A DNA stretch of 64,000 nucleotides, from positions 7,440,001-7,504,000 of the forward strand of contig OZ244987.1 in NCBI GenBank assembly GCA_965223105.1. Reading direction: 5' to 3'. Positions 44,131 to 54,185 of this stretch are shown here, piece after piece. Positions within the stretch are counted from its first letter, which is position 1. Every line of letters starts with the position of its first letter. The position numbers and the translations under genes are program-made. The notes below the pieces were generated by a model that worked only from the letters and a program-made list of their open reading frames with translations, was not told where the DNA came from and did not search any database. This DNA comes from JABDMH01 sp965223105. Its GTDB lineage: Bacteria > Bacteroidota > Bacteroidia > Chitinophagales > Saprospiraceae.

Positions 44131-45273
44131 CTAAAGTTGTAATAATTGGTAAACCATTATTTTCTGTTCCTTACCCTTTACGTTGACTTCACCCCATGGC
44201 TCTGAAGACACCAGTGCTTTGGTCTTTTCAAAGATGGACTCGCTGACCAGGATAGTATTTGAAAGGTTGGAGGTCAATGATTCTATCCTTTTTGCAGTAT
44301 TGACTGCGTCCCCAGTAACGGCATAAGTGAGACGTTCATCCGAACCCAGGTTACCGGCGATTATTGGACCATAATTTAATCCGATGCCCACAGACAGATT
44401 TTGAGGCAGAATATATTTCAACTCATGATTAATCTCTTCAAGTTTTTTTATCATCGCAAATGCACAATACACCGATGATATTTCAGGATCCTTAATTGGA
44501 GTCGGAGCACCAAAAGTTGCAAATACTTCATCACCAATGAATTGATTAATGACCCCATTGTGCATTTTCACTACATCGATCATCTTGGAGTAATAAGTAT
44601 CGAGCACCCTAACGGTTTCAGTGGGATTCAACCTTTCAGCGAGGGCGGTAAAACCCCTGATGTCACAAAAAAGTAGGGCCACTTCAAGCTTTGCACCGGA
44701 TTTAATATCTTCAGTCGTATCAGAAAGAGCTTCATTCACAACAGATTCCGGAACGTACTTTATAAATAAGTCCAACGTTTTCTTCTGCTTTTCAGCCAAG
44801 GCATGGAGTTTGATGTTGGCATCTTCGATTTCTTTTACCCTTTCCCTTTCTCTCCTTCTTGATTTCTCAAGTCGGTTTTCCAGGCGTACATTTTCAGTCA
44901 CATCGTTTTGCACAGCAAGAAATCGATGTATCTTTCCGTGTTTGTCATACACCGGCGCGATCGACCACTCCATGTAAAATTCACTTCCATCTTTCCGGTA
45001 ATTAACGGTTTTCCCTTCCCACACTTTTCCTACGGTAAGTATTTCCGAAAGATTCTCAAAAATACCCTTATCGGTTTTAGGTCCTTGAAGCACCCGTGGA
45101 CTCTTTCCAATGATTTCGTCTCGCTGCCAGCCGGTCATTTTCTCAAAAGCTTCGTTGACATAGAGGATATGGGGGCCCGGAAAATCAAGTTGAGAAGTGG
45201 TGACCAAAATGCTTTGGGTCATCGACTCCAGTAGGAGGGAGGCATCAATGAAGTATGATTCTTGGTCGGCCAT
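44131..45273 (-). CDS. PAS-domain class III adenylate/guanylate cyclase
   Basis: 380 residues, no membrane helix. Residues 10-130 form a PAS-PAC domain (YVNEAFEKMTGWQRDEIIGKSPRVLQGPKTD; it resembles LOV but lacks the flavin-binding Cys). A coiled coil follows (LENRLEKSRRRERERVKEI), then a class III cyclase domain (190-375) with both metal Asp residues in LLFCDIRGFTAL and FIGDEVFATFG. In the substrate loop, LTYAVTGDAVNTAKR has Ala where adenylate cyclases usually have Thr or Asp, so specificity is uncertain. Likely makes a cyclic nucleotide in response to a PAS signal. Confidence 0.88.
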   Translation of the reverse strand: MADQESYFIDASLLLESMTQSILVTTSQLDFPGPHILYVNEAFEKMTGWQRDEIIGKSPRVLQGPKTDKGIFENLSEILTVGKVWEGKTVNYRKDGSEFYMEWSIAPVYDKHGKIHRFLAVQNDVTENVRLENRLEKSRRRERERVKEIEDANIKLHALAEKQKKTLDLFIKYVPESVVNEALSDTTEDIKSGAKLEVALLFCDIRGFTALAERLNPTETVRVLDTYYSKMIDVVKMHNGVINQFIGDEVFATFGAPTPIKDPEISSVYCAFAMIKKLEEINHELKYILPQNLSVGIGLNYGPIIAGNLGSDERLTYAVTGDAVNTAKRIESLTSNLSNTILVSESIFEKTKALVSSEPWGEVNVKGKEQKIMVYQLLQL

Positions 45274-45642
45274 AAAGGAAATTACACATTTATACCTAAC
45301 AAATCGAAGAAGATCATCAGATTCCTTAAATCAGATAAAATGAGAAAGGGCTACTGGCAATCTGAACGTTTCTGGAAGTTATCATGCCTCCTGGTGATTG
45401 GGAAAGAAAGAAGCAGGGCAGATTGGATTAGGTACATCGGCTTGTAAAGACCCCATTCTAATCCATTCCAAGGGTTAGTCAGGGTGGAAAAGCAAGGTCT
45501 CGTAGTTGGTTGCTTTGCAACAACCCTGCATCTGATGAGTGCCTCTTCCAGACATCCAAATATTATGACCGTATGTTGTCGGGCTACTAAGATTGCGGAG
45601 TTTGCCAATTCACAAACAATCAAGGACAACGCAATTCTTTTT
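45274..45642. other. Intergenic stretch, no gene seen
   Basis: 369 bp between the cyclase gene and the Nramp-like transporter gene. Overlapping open frames occur on both strands but none has family features. Confidence 0.4.
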
Positions 45643-46998
45643 TTAACCACCAAATGCATCACGGTAGGTGATCAACGCAACCCGGACGGCCATAAAACCG
45701 ATTGTCAGCAAGCTCACCCAAAGAAAAGCATCAAATCCTTTAGAGGGTGTCAATGCCTGGTCCGTTTGCCGGTACCGGAATATAATGGCTTGGTAAGCCA
45801 CCACCAGTAGGAAAAGGGAGTTGACTAAACCCAGCACAATCACCAGAGCGATAGGCTTTTGTACTGCAATGTAGGAGAGACACCAAAACAATGGCATCAA
45901 CCAGGCGATAAGAGAAAACAACCGCTTGCGGGTCGTACCATCTTCGGGATCATAAAACCGGCAAATCTTGAGTAAATCAACCCACAGCCAGGAATGGCCG
46001 GCCAGGTTTGAAAAGGCCGTCGAGAACAATACCAAAAAGGCCCCTACCATAAACAGGGTCATGGTGTTGCTACCAATCACATCAGTGAAGATTTGTGATA
46101 ATTGCTGTACGACCTCGCTGCCATCAACCACGGCACCTTGGGGCTCTAAAACAGCTGCACCGAGGAAATAAAATGATACGGTGGCAGTAGTGTAAACGAT
46201 CATAGAGACCAGGGCATCATACATCATGACCCGCATCCAACCTTTTGCTCTCATCACCCATTCTGGAGATCCGTCTCGCTTGCCAACCCAGGCTGCATAG
46301 CCTTTCTCAAGACACCAGGATGGATAGACAAATATCTCGCCTGCCGATAAACCTGTAATAGCAAAAGCTGTAAGGGCAAGAGCCAAGGTGCCTGGGGGCA
46401 TCCCCAGTGAAAACCCTTCTAACACCTCGCTTAAGCCAAAGGAATACTTGGTGCGCTGCACCGCAAACAAGCAATACAGCACAAGCGACACAAAGATCAC
46501 GTTGAATAAAATGGCCAGGAACTCAATTTGACCGTATTTTCCACGAAAAACCAACAAGGCCAAAATACCGGCGATACCAAAAGTTATGATTTCAATAGGT
46601 ACACTTGGTAAGCTATAATGTACCGCCTGTGCCGCTCCACCCAGAACACCACCCTGGCCCACCAGCATTCCAAGCAGAAATATCAATCCGAAAAAAACAG
46701 ACCAATGGATTCCAAAAAATCTTAATCCCTTTGATGAATTCCATGCACTGAAGGATGCTTTTCCATGGGCGATGGCATGTCGACCATACTGTAATTGTAC
46801 CGCGACCTTAATAAAACAGCCCAGAAGGATCACCCAGAGGACCACAAATCCTGCTTTTGCACCAAGCGTAGTTGTGGCGATGAGCTCCCCTGAGCCTACA
46901 ATGGCTGCCGATAAAATCAATCCAGGGCCCAGATATCGAAGGGACGAAAAAAAACCCCGGGGTGGGTCAAGGTAAGATTTGGTCTCATTGGTCTCCAT
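45643..46998 (-). CDS. Nramp-fold transporter lacking the DPGN motif
   Basis: 451 residues with about 11 helices in the Nramp/LeuT arrangement: RYLGPGLILSAAIVGSGELIATTTLGAKAG (TM1), FIKVAVQLQYGRHAIAHG, FAITGLSAGEIFVYPSWCLEKGY and GSNTMTLFMVGAFLVLFSTAFSNLAGHSW. Where true Mn/Fe Nramps have DPGN in TM1 this has VGSGE, and the TM6 MPH motif is absent. The metal site is therefore not the canonical one; transport of Mg2+ or an organic solute is possible. Single gene. Confidence 0.82.
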   Translation of the reverse strand: METNETKSYLDPPRGFFSSLRYLGPGLILSAAIVGSGELIATTTLGAKAGFVVLWVILLGCFIKVAVQLQYGRHAIAHGKASFSAWNSSKGLRFFGIHWSVFFGLIFLLGMLVGQGGVLGGAAQAVHYSLPSVPIEIITFGIAGILALLVFRGKYGQIEFLAILFNVIFVSLVLYCLFAVQRTKYSFGLSEVLEGFSLGMPPGTLALALTAFAITGLSAGEIFVYPSWCLEKGYAAWVGKRDGSPEWVMRAKGWMRVMMYDALVSMIVYTTATVSFYFLGAAVLEPQGAVVDGSEVVQQLSQIFTDVIGSNTMTLFMVGAFLVLFSTAFSNLAGHSWLWVDLLKICRFYDPEDGTTRKRLFSLIAWLMPLFWCLSYIAVQKPIALVIVLGLVNSLFLLVVAYQAIIFRYRQTDQALTPSKGFDAFLWVSLLTIGFMAVRVALITYRDAFGG

Positions 46999-47583
46999 TA
47001 CTGTTTAGCTTTGCTCTGCAACACAAATCTGGTGTTTGGCCGGAAATTTATTCTTCACTGCAGCCAAAGCATCAGGTGTCCTCCTTACAAGGTAGCGAGA
47101 ATATGTTGGTTTACCGTAGTGCTCTTTTCAACATTTTCTTTACCTCAAAACAGTAAAACAGGCAGCATTAACACTGAAGCTAATCTGTCCATCAAGCGAA
47201 GGCCGGAAAAAAGTGAAAAAACATTTTCATCATGAAGGATAATCTTCCGCGACTGAATTAAAGATCTTGCATTATCCGCGCTTGAGATTAAAATAATAAT
47301 GTCATTAAATATTAACTGCAATAGGTCATCTCCAGAGTACTAACCAACCTATCTGTTGAAGCCTTCCTCAACCGTTCAAAGGAGGCGACTTCATGCTGAA
47401 ATTGAGCAAACAAGATGCACGTTAGAGCTGAAGCCAGCACCAGTGGAGAATTTGAGAACCCCTTAAAGGCGAGTTTTGGTGCGAGAGTCTCTTCATACCA
47501 AGGCAGGAAAAAGTAGAAAACAATTTTTCGTATTTTGGATTTAGAGAGTTAAATCTATTTACCAAAAGGAACCAGGTGGTTTT
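46999..47583. other. Long intergenic region between divergent genes
   Basis: 585 bp separating the Nramp-like gene from the heparinase lipoprotein gene. It presumably holds promoters for both, but no exact TAnnTTTG was found near either start. No RNA gene or repeat is recognised. Confidence 0.4.
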
Positions 47584-49983
47584 ATGCAAAAATGGCTATG
47601 TATTCCCATCATACTCCTAGTCGTTACATCCTGTCTAAATGAAGATCAAATAGTATTTCCAGTTGAACAACCAGATAACAGCAACTTCAACCGGCCACTA
47701 CCTAATGAAATCCTTGATATTTCGCCACCGGGGTTTTGTTGGTGGCGTGCCGCTCCAGTTGGATCTGTTCATTATCAACTCCGCGTCCAAACTACTGAGG
47801 GTGAGCACGTATATACCTCCGAACTACTAGAAGATCCGGTGCATGTCCCCGGTCAAGTTTTTTCAGCTGGAAATTATATTTGGGAGGTTGACGCTTTGGA
47901 TACTAGCGGCAAAATATTAGCAACTCGGGGAGCGGAGAAATTTACCATTGGTGAGGAGGCTTTGGAACTTCCGTGGATCGAACCTGGAGAACTCCTATCC
48001 AGGGTACCATTGGATCATCCACGCTTATTATTTCTCAAAACTCAAATGCCTGAAATTCATCGTACGCTCAATAATTCTCGCAGCTCTGCATATAAGGACT
48101 TAAGAATCATTGCCGACCAGGCCTTGGAATTAGGTCTAATGCCTAAACCCGATTTTGATAAATACGATCGTGACACCGAATATGCCATGCGGCGTACAGC
48201 GTATAGAGCCTCTTATCGAGAGTTTACCCGTGTTTACCATCGCGGAATGATACCATTGGCATTAATGTACCTACTCAGTGGCGAAGAGAAGTATGGCCTA
48301 GCAGCCAAAAAACATTTACTCAACGTTCTCGATTGGGAATTGAATGGTGTTGCATCTTTGGAACGGAATTTTGACGAAGTGGGCCTTCGCATCGCACGGA
48401 CTGCAGCCCAAGGCTATGACTGGTTATTTGATTTGTTTTCGGAGTCCGAACGCAAGGCGGTCAAGGAAATGCTTCTACTCCGCGGGGATCAAATGTTTGA
48501 AAGATTGCAGGAAAGAGATTTTCTATTTAGATCAGCCTACAGTCATGATGGTCGTCTGCCAGGATACTTAGTGGAATTTGCCATCGCTTTGGCGGAAGAA
48601 GCCCGAGCTCAAGTATGGTTGGATTATGCCATGAAAGCTTTGTTAACAGTCTTCCCACATTGGGGTGGAAAAGATGGTGGCTGGGCAGAAGGCATTAATT
48701 ATGTCCTATCCTATAACGATAGGTTTATTACACCATTGCAGTCACTCTATGTTGCTACCGGTTATGATCTTTGGAAAAAATCATACTTCCGTAAAATGCG
48801 TCATTTTCTGATGTATTGCATATCGCCCTTTGGTGAAATTACTCCTTTTGGAGACTCAGAGCATTTATCCATTCGTAATCGTGCCGGAGATCTACATTCG
48901 GTTCTACTATTCCATGCGTTGAGATACCACGATCCCGCTACTAGATGGTGGATTGAGCTCCTGGAAGCAGATAGAGGAAATACGCAACGTCTAGAAGCCA
49001 TGAATAGAATCATCTTACCCGATGATCTCAAGCCCAGTCAGCCAGAATCATTGGCTCCAGACAAAGCATTTCATGGAGTGGGTTGGGCAGCTCTTCACTC
49101 CAACATATTGGATCCGGCCAAAGATTTGATGTGTTTATTCAAAAGTTCTCCGTATGGTCCAGTCAGTCACAGTCATGCTGATCAAAACAGCTTTGCCATC
49201 CTCAAAGGTGGTAAGGCACTTGTACAACCAAGTGGTGCCCGCTACCCCCAACATCAGTCACCATTTCATTTTCAGTATACCAATTTGACTGTTGCCCACA
49301 ATGCCTTGCTGATTAACGGAGAGGGTCAGATTGATCGGGACGCCTCGGCTCATGGTCAGCTGGTAGATTTCCAAAGTACTCCTCACCTTGGATATGTCGC
49401 CGGGGATGCTCAAAAGTGTTACACAAATCAGCTGGATTACTACGTCCGGCATATGCTCTTGGTGCGTCCGTCAGTCGTCCTAGTCATCGACGATTTATCC
49501 GGATCGGAGTCTTTTACTGTCGATTGGCTAATGCATGGTCGTGAAAAGATGCTGTTGGATGCCGATCGACAGCTCATCGAATCCTTTCGTTTTGAAGAAG
49601 CCATGCGCACCAAAGTTGTCACTCCTGGAGGTTTCGACTTTACCTTAACCAATGAATGGCCGATCGATCCGAAGCAAGACTATCCGATGGTAACCGCTGA
49701 ACCACCAGCTCCTGAATGGCATTTTACTGCCACCACAAGTGAGAATACCCATCAACGCCGCATTGCGGCTATTATGCTGGTTAAAGAAAATGGCAAATAT
49801 CCCGAGTGCGAAGTCACGGTTCAGAGTGATCGGATTAAGGTAAGTGGACAATTCGGTGACGACTCATGGACAGGTACCATCGGGGTAGGCACTGAGCAAT
49901 ACGCCAAAGGTCCTTTGTTGGAGATTACCTATCGTCCCGGTGATGGTGAGGTAGAACGGTTGAGCATATCAGGTATGGAGTAA
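47584..49983 (+). CDS. Heparinase II/III-family lipoprotein
   Basis: 799 residues. A lipobox ends in TSC at residue 17, so the protein is tethered outside. After an N-terminal Ig-like stretch (PGFCWWRAAPVGSVHYQLRVQT) comes a DUF4962-type (alpha/alpha) toroid (LLFLKTQMPEIHRTL, YALMYLLSGEEKYG-like helices) and then the heparinase II/III beta-sandwich with SPYGPVSHSHADQNSFAILKGGKALVQPSG, which carries catalytic-type His residues. Such enzymes eliminate uronic-acid polysaccharides (alginate, heparin-like or ulvan oligomers). Substrate not determinable. Confidence 0.88.
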   Translation: MQKWLCIPIILLVVTSCLNEDQIVFPVEQPDNSNFNRPLPNEILDISPPGFCWWRAAPVGSVHYQLRVQTTEGEHVYTSELLEDPVHVPGQVFSAGNYIWEVDALDTSGKILATRGAEKFTIGEEALELPWIEPGELLSRVPLDHPRLLFLKTQMPEIHRTLNNSRSSAYKDLRIIADQALELGLMPKPDFDKYDRDTEYAMRRTAYRASYREFTRVYHRGMIPLALMYLLSGEEKYGLAAKKHLLNVLDWELNGVASLERNFDEVGLRIARTAAQGYDWLFDLFSESERKAVKEMLLLRGDQMFERLQERDFLFRSAYSHDGRLPGYLVEFAIALAEEARAQVWLDYAMKALLTVFPHWGGKDGGWAEGINYVLSYNDRFITPLQSLYVATGYDLWKKSYFRKMRHFLMYCISPFGEITPFGDSEHLSIRNRAGDLHSVLLFHALRYHDPATRWWIELLEADRGNTQRLEAMNRIILPDDLKPSQPESLAPDKAFHGVGWAALHSNILDPAKDLMCLFKSSPYGPVSHSHADQNSFAILKGGKALVQPSGARYPQHQSPFHFQYTNLTVAHNALLINGEGQIDRDASAHGQLVDFQSTPHLGYVAGDAQKCYTNQLDYYVRHMLLVRPSVVLVIDDLSGSESFTVDWLMHGREKMLLDADRQLIESFRFEEAMRTKVVTPGGFDFTLTNEWPIDPKQDYPMVTAEPPAPEWHFTATTSENTHQRRIAAIMLVKENGKYPECEVTVQSDRIKVSGQFGDDSWTGTIGVGTEQYAKGPLLEITYRPGDGEVERLSISGME

Positions 49984-50129
49984 ATGGCCCGGGCATCCAA
50001 TGGCTAAGGTGCTTTGAGGCCTCAGGTGATTGTGACCATTGCCAAATTTCTCTTCAATATCACATTTGTCAGTGAAGGTTGTAAATCTTATTTTGTTAGA
50101 CTGAGGATCATTTTAAGCTGCAGATTGCC

Positions 50130-50699
50130 ATGTTAAGAAAGGCAGAAGTCTTCCTGGTTGTCCTACTTTTTTTCATAACCCATGAGGGGCGAAGCCAGTC
50201 ATTAACTGTCAAGGGCACCGTACTGTACAATCCAAAAATGGCTGATTGTTTTCAAGAAGTTCCCTGTTTGGATGCTATTGAATTGACCAAGGAAGAGGAC
50301 TGGATTCCTCCCAAAGCGGCAGTGAACATTGTGGTGAAGAGTAGCGGCAGAGTAGCCAAAACAGATCCGGCAGGCCAATATTCGATTGAAGTGGCATCGG
50401 CTGCCGACACCCTATTATTTTTGTACATCGGCCACAACCGAGTTGAGGTCCCGGTCAGGGGAAGGGAAGATGTGGATGTCAAATTGACCCCCACCCCGAT
50501 CCCCGTGATAGAACGACTGCTAGGGTTGATCATGCCTGCAATTGATGCGGGTGATTTTCCGATTATTAATGAACTGGCTAGAGGCGCCAAAGTGAATAGG
50601 GCTGCCGCCCGGGATATCCTCTGGTTGGTTTTAGGTAATAAACGCATGAAAGAGCATTATCCCGGAGAATTCATCCCTGATTATCGGTTTTCGGAGTAG
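50130..50699 (+). CDS. Secreted protein with CarboxypepD_reg-like domain
   Basis: 189 residues, signal peptide (MLRKAEVFLVVLLFFITHEGRSQ). LTVKGTVLYNPKM and PPKAAVNIVVKSSGRVAKTDPAGQYSIEVASAADTLLFLYIGHNRVEVPV form one carboxypeptidase-regulatory-like sandwich; the last 60 residues are helical (GLIMPAIDAGDFPIINELARGAK). Lies between the heparinase gene and another exported protein gene on the same strand. Role unknown. Confidence 0.68.
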   Translation: MLRKAEVFLVVLLFFITHEGRSQSLTVKGTVLYNPKMADCFQEVPCLDAIELTKEEDWIPPKAAVNIVVKSSGRVAKTDPAGQYSIEVASAADTLLFLYIGHNRVEVPVRGREDVDVKLTPTPIPVIERLLGLIMPAIDAGDFPIINELARGAKVNRAAARDILWLVLGNKRMKEHYPGEFIPDYRFSE

Positions 50700-50765
50700 C
50701 TCTCGCCCATACTATGTAGTCGAATCGTATGTTGATTGGATCATTTACAAAGATTGTTTAGTGTT

Positions 50766-52745
50766 ATGAAATCGCGAAAGAAGCCTTCTAGGGCAGGTAG
50801 CATAGGAAGGAAGTGGGTTGGATTATGCCTATGTTTGATTATTCCGTGGATTGTTCAAGGGCAAAATTCCAAGATCAAGGTCGAGGCACACGAAACAAAT
50901 ACCCATTGGGGGCAATATGGTCCACCCTCGTCATTTGAACCAGAAATCATTGTTAATGAGCGGCATATTGCTCCCGAGTGGGCCTTACTCCAACGGGAAT
51001 TGTTGCGATCTGCCTCCCTCGCTTGTGAACATTTTTTTAACCACTACTTTGATGATCGAGGATATCTCTTAACTGACCTACGCTGGGGAGCTAATGATGG
51101 TCCTGATGATGCCATAGAGAATGTGAATCGTTGGCCGCAATTGTATGCCTTGGGAGGTGCAGGCAAAATCATGGAGATGTACAAAAAAGTTTATGAGGGC
51201 CACATCCAGCAGATGTCAATTCCTCCCAAGACGGTTACAGGTCAGCCTACCCATATTCCCTATGCTGTTGATGGTATGTATTACAAAGAATTTCCAACCA
51301 GATCAGATTGGATGCATATTTCTGAGGGCTTAATGGTATTTAACATGATGGGTTTAGGTGATCCGTATGATTTGAAATTCGGACATAGAGTGCGTCGTTT
51401 TGCTGGATTTTATATGAATGAAGACCCCGGAGCAATGAACTATGATCCCGAACATAAGATCATCCGCAGCATGTACAATGGAAGTCGAGGTCCTTTGATG
51501 CGTCAAACAACCAGCATCGACTGGACGGGTGATCCCTCCGAAGTAAGAAACCGTTATGCGGCTGGACATGGAGAAGAGAATTACGAAGAATTTCTTTTTC
51601 ATTTTAAAGATTACCATCACACCGAGGGGGATGTTCCCTTGAACCTTGTTTCTACTACTTTAGCATTGAACGCATATTTGCTTTCAGGAGAGGAGAAATA
51701 TCGTACATGGATGCTGGAGTACGTCAATGCATGGCTTGACCGGATGGAGGCCAATGACTGGATAATTCCCAGCAATATTGGATTAGATGGTACGATCGGA
51801 GGTGCTGCCGATGGTAAATGGTACGGTGGTACCTATGGTTGGAGTTTTACCGTAGAACAACAAACGCCCCCTGCACAAGGGCTTTCTGACCGGGAACGCA
51901 CCCGTTGGGGCTTTGTGGGATTTATGAATGCCTACCTGGTCACTGGTGACGACCGCTACCTGGAAGCCTGGCGCAAACAGCATGATGTGATCTACAAAGC
52001 GGGAAAAATCATTGATGGCGAATACCATACACCGCTCATGTATGGTAATCCGGAATGGAGCAGGGAGGGATACTCTGAAGATGATGGTTGGTATAGCTAT
52101 CGACCGTACCGTGCCGAAAAGGAAAATATGCTGCAAATATATTATCTGTCTATGCAGCCCCAAGACCGCCGACATATCCAATCCAACCCCTGGCTAGAAT
52201 TCCTGGAAGGAACAAACCCAGATTATCCCATCCATGCCTTTCGAGCTGACTTATCCGATGTGAGGAAGCGTATGCAGGGGCTTATAAGTGATAGCACCTC
52301 TCCTGATATGCGGCTCACGGATGACCCAATGAATCTAAACCCAGCCAGCATTACCTCATTGATCCGGTTGATGGGTGGAGGTTTTTACGAACCAGACCAT
52401 GCACGCCGATCACCTCCCTTTCATACCCGCCTTCGTTATTTTGATCCGGACAAACGCCGTGCTGGGGTGCCCGAAGATGTTGCTGTTTTGGTCGACCGGA
52501 TGACTGATAAAGATGTGCGATTAAATATTGTAAACATGAATCCGATTGAGGCACGAACTGTTACTGTGCAGGGAGGTGCTTATGGCGAACATCAAGTGGT
52601 GGCCATTACCCATAAGGATAAGCGTGTAGGTATTGATGCAACAGCATTCGATATTATGCTTGAGCCTGGAGCAGGTGCAATACTTGAAATTGAGATGAAC
52701 AGATTTGTCAATCAACCCAGTTTGGATTTTCCCTGGATCCGGTAA
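50766..52745 (+). CDS. Large exported protein, probable (alpha/alpha)-toroid, unknown function
   Basis: 659 residues starting at the ATG at 50766, with a signal peptide (KWVGLCLCLIIPWIVQGQ). The body is rich in paired helices with aromatic and acidic residues (YLLTDLRWGANDGPDDAIENVNRWP, ALGGAGKIMEMYKKVYEGH, FGHRVRRFAGFYMNEDPG, WGFVGFMNAYLVTGDDRYLEAWRKQHD), the look of a glycan-active toroid such as a lyase or glycosidase. A C-terminal beta domain follows (RLNIVNMNPIEARTVTVQGGAYG). I cannot assign a CAZy family. Genomic placement after a heparinase II/III enzyme supports polysaccharide breakdown. Confidence 0.75.
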   Translation: MKSRKKPSRAGSIGRKWVGLCLCLIIPWIVQGQNSKIKVEAHETNTHWGQYGPPSSFEPEIIVNERHIAPEWALLQRELLRSASLACEHFFNHYFDDRGYLLTDLRWGANDGPDDAIENVNRWPQLYALGGAGKIMEMYKKVYEGHIQQMSIPPKTVTGQPTHIPYAVDGMYYKEFPTRSDWMHISEGLMVFNMMGLGDPYDLKFGHRVRRFAGFYMNEDPGAMNYDPEHKIIRSMYNGSRGPLMRQTTSIDWTGDPSEVRNRYAAGHGEENYEEFLFHFKDYHHTEGDVPLNLVSTTLALNAYLLSGEEKYRTWMLEYVNAWLDRMEANDWIIPSNIGLDGTIGGAADGKWYGGTYGWSFTVEQQTPPAQGLSDRERTRWGFVGFMNAYLVTGDDRYLEAWRKQHDVIYKAGKIIDGEYHTPLMYGNPEWSREGYSEDDGWYSYRPYRAEKENMLQIYYLSMQPQDRRHIQSNPWLEFLEGTNPDYPIHAFRADLSDVRKRMQGLISDSTSPDMRLTDDPMNLNPASITSLIRLMGGGFYEPDHARRSPPFHTRLRYFDPDKRRAGVPEDVAVLVDRMTDKDVRLNIVNMNPIEARTVTVQGGAYGEHQVVAITHKDKRVGIDATAFDIMLEPGAGAILEIEMNRFVNQPSLDFPWIR

Positions 52746-52828
52746 TTGCGAAGTACGTATTTCTAGAGTCAATTCGAGGTGTACGATGGTAAAAGTGTTT
52801 GCTTCCGACCAATAGGCTTTCTAATACA

Positions 52829-53515
52829 CTAAATTTTTCTGATTTCGTTAAGGATCCATATTCCAATTCCTACCCTTACCAATGGTTGTAGATAGGTGTA
52901 AATCCATCCATAAGACCAATTCACGATCTCATTGAGAAATTTCAATCCCAAATAATACCTTGCAAATGAGGATAAACTGAGAATTCCGATAAATATTAGG
53001 GAAATCCCAAGAAGCTTACCAAGACCGTTTTCGTGAACCAATGCCAAACCATATAGAAATGAACCAATGCCAAAACCATAAATAACCAAAAAATAATGGC
53101 TATCGGAAATTCCATGTGCAGCTTCGATTAATGTTTCAAACATCTGCTTTGATGCCTCCTCATTGGCTTGAACATATCCTGGTCTCCAGATTTGATTGAG
53201 GGCATCTATCAAAAGTGACTGCTGAGACATTTCAGTATAGGCCCAGACTGAAAGGAATAACGTTCCAAAAATAATTTCTAAAGGATATTTCCTAACTAGG
53301 AGATATGCTACCCCCAGTACAGATAACAGGTTTACCTGTGGATGAAGAAAAAGAATCCATAATCTTGCCAGGTAAATATTGTCTTTATAAAGCATTGCCT
53401 GTGTTTCAAAATCAGTGGCTGGTGGTCTTGGAAGAAGAAAGAGCAAAGCTGTCGTAAGTGCTCCAAGGAATGCACAAATTGCCGTTGCTTTTAGAAATAT
53501 GGTTATTTTATTCAT
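52829..53515 (-). CDS. Multi-pass membrane protein, unknown function
   Basis: 228 residues with about six hydrophobic helices (IFLKATAICAFLGALTTALLFLLP, VNLLSVLGVAYLLV, IIFGTLFLSVWAY, YGFGIGSFLYGLALV, GISLIFIGILSLSSFA, YLQPLVRVGIGIWIL). It resembles DUF4386-like small membrane proteins but the match is weak. Monocistronic. Confidence 0.65.
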   Translation of the reverse strand: MNKITIFLKATAICAFLGALTTALLFLLPRPPATDFETQAMLYKDNIYLARLWILFLHPQVNLLSVLGVAYLLVRKYPLEIIFGTLFLSVWAYTEMSQQSLLIDALNQIWRPGYVQANEEASKQMFETLIEAAHGISDSHYFLVIYGFGIGSFLYGLALVHENGLGKLLGISLIFIGILSLSSFARYYLGLKFLNEIVNWSYGWIYTYLQPLVRVGIGIWILNEIRKI

Positions 53516-53637
53516 ATGATATTATGGTTGATCCTGGAGCTGAGGCACCAAATTCTCGTATGCTTGCGGTGAATCGAAAATTTGTGATTTCAGATGTCCC
53601 GCATTTTACATTGTCTACCTATTATGATACTTGTGGG

Positions 53638-54057
53638 TCAATGCGAAGTTGTTCTATGCATTAGCCTCCTCGCCGATCTCAACTCGAAAATGGCTAGAAT
53701 GGTCACAAGCGAAATTTCGAGTAAAATATAAGACCACCCGAAAACTGTTATTGTATGCAAATGATAAAGAGCAGCAGCGGCTGAAAAGCAGCAATATAGC
53801 AAATTCATTATGGCGATGCCCTTCAGGAAAATGCCTATCCTAAGGTTCTCTTTTCCATAACAGGAAAAATCATAGATTGCGTACAAGAGTGGCAAGGCTG
53901 CAAGTATATAGAGTGTTGGCGGAGGAATTCCAAAGATTCTCTCAAATTTAACCAAAACAACACCCAATAGAAGGGCTGATAAAATCGCACCCAATCCATC
54001 TATCAGAAAGAGTTTCTTCGGATTGGCCTTTATCTTTTCCAGTTCTTGATTTAGCAT
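53638..54057 (-). CDS. Small four-helix membrane protein, unknown function
   Basis: 139 residues from the ATG at 54057 (MLNQELEKIKANPKK). Four hydrophobic helices (LIDGLGAILSALLLGVVLVKF, LYILAALPLLYAIY, IFLKGIAIMNLLYCCFSAAAAL, ILLEISLVTILAIFE). Reminiscent of small integral membrane proteins found singly in Bacteroidota. An in-frame ATG at 54084 is a less likely start. Confidence 0.6.
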   Translation of the reverse strand: MLNQELEKIKANPKKLFLIDGLGAILSALLLGVVLVKFERIFGIPPPTLYILAALPLLYAIYDFSCYGKENLRIGIFLKGIAIMNLLYCCFSAAAALYHLHTITVFGWSYILLEISLVTILAIFELRSARRLMHRTTSH

Positions 54058-54185
54058 GGGTCCATTATCAGAAATGGGTTTCAACTATCGGGTATCTAAA
54101 CATTTGATAATAGCCCAATTGGGTATATACAGGGTCCAAATTCCTGCTTGGAAACCTATATCATTGGTACTGATAATTTTATCAT

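Noticed and set aside
44131..45273. LOV photoreceptor cyclase
   Set aside because: The PAS domain resembles LOV (PRVLQGPKTD) but the flavin-reactive Cys is absent.
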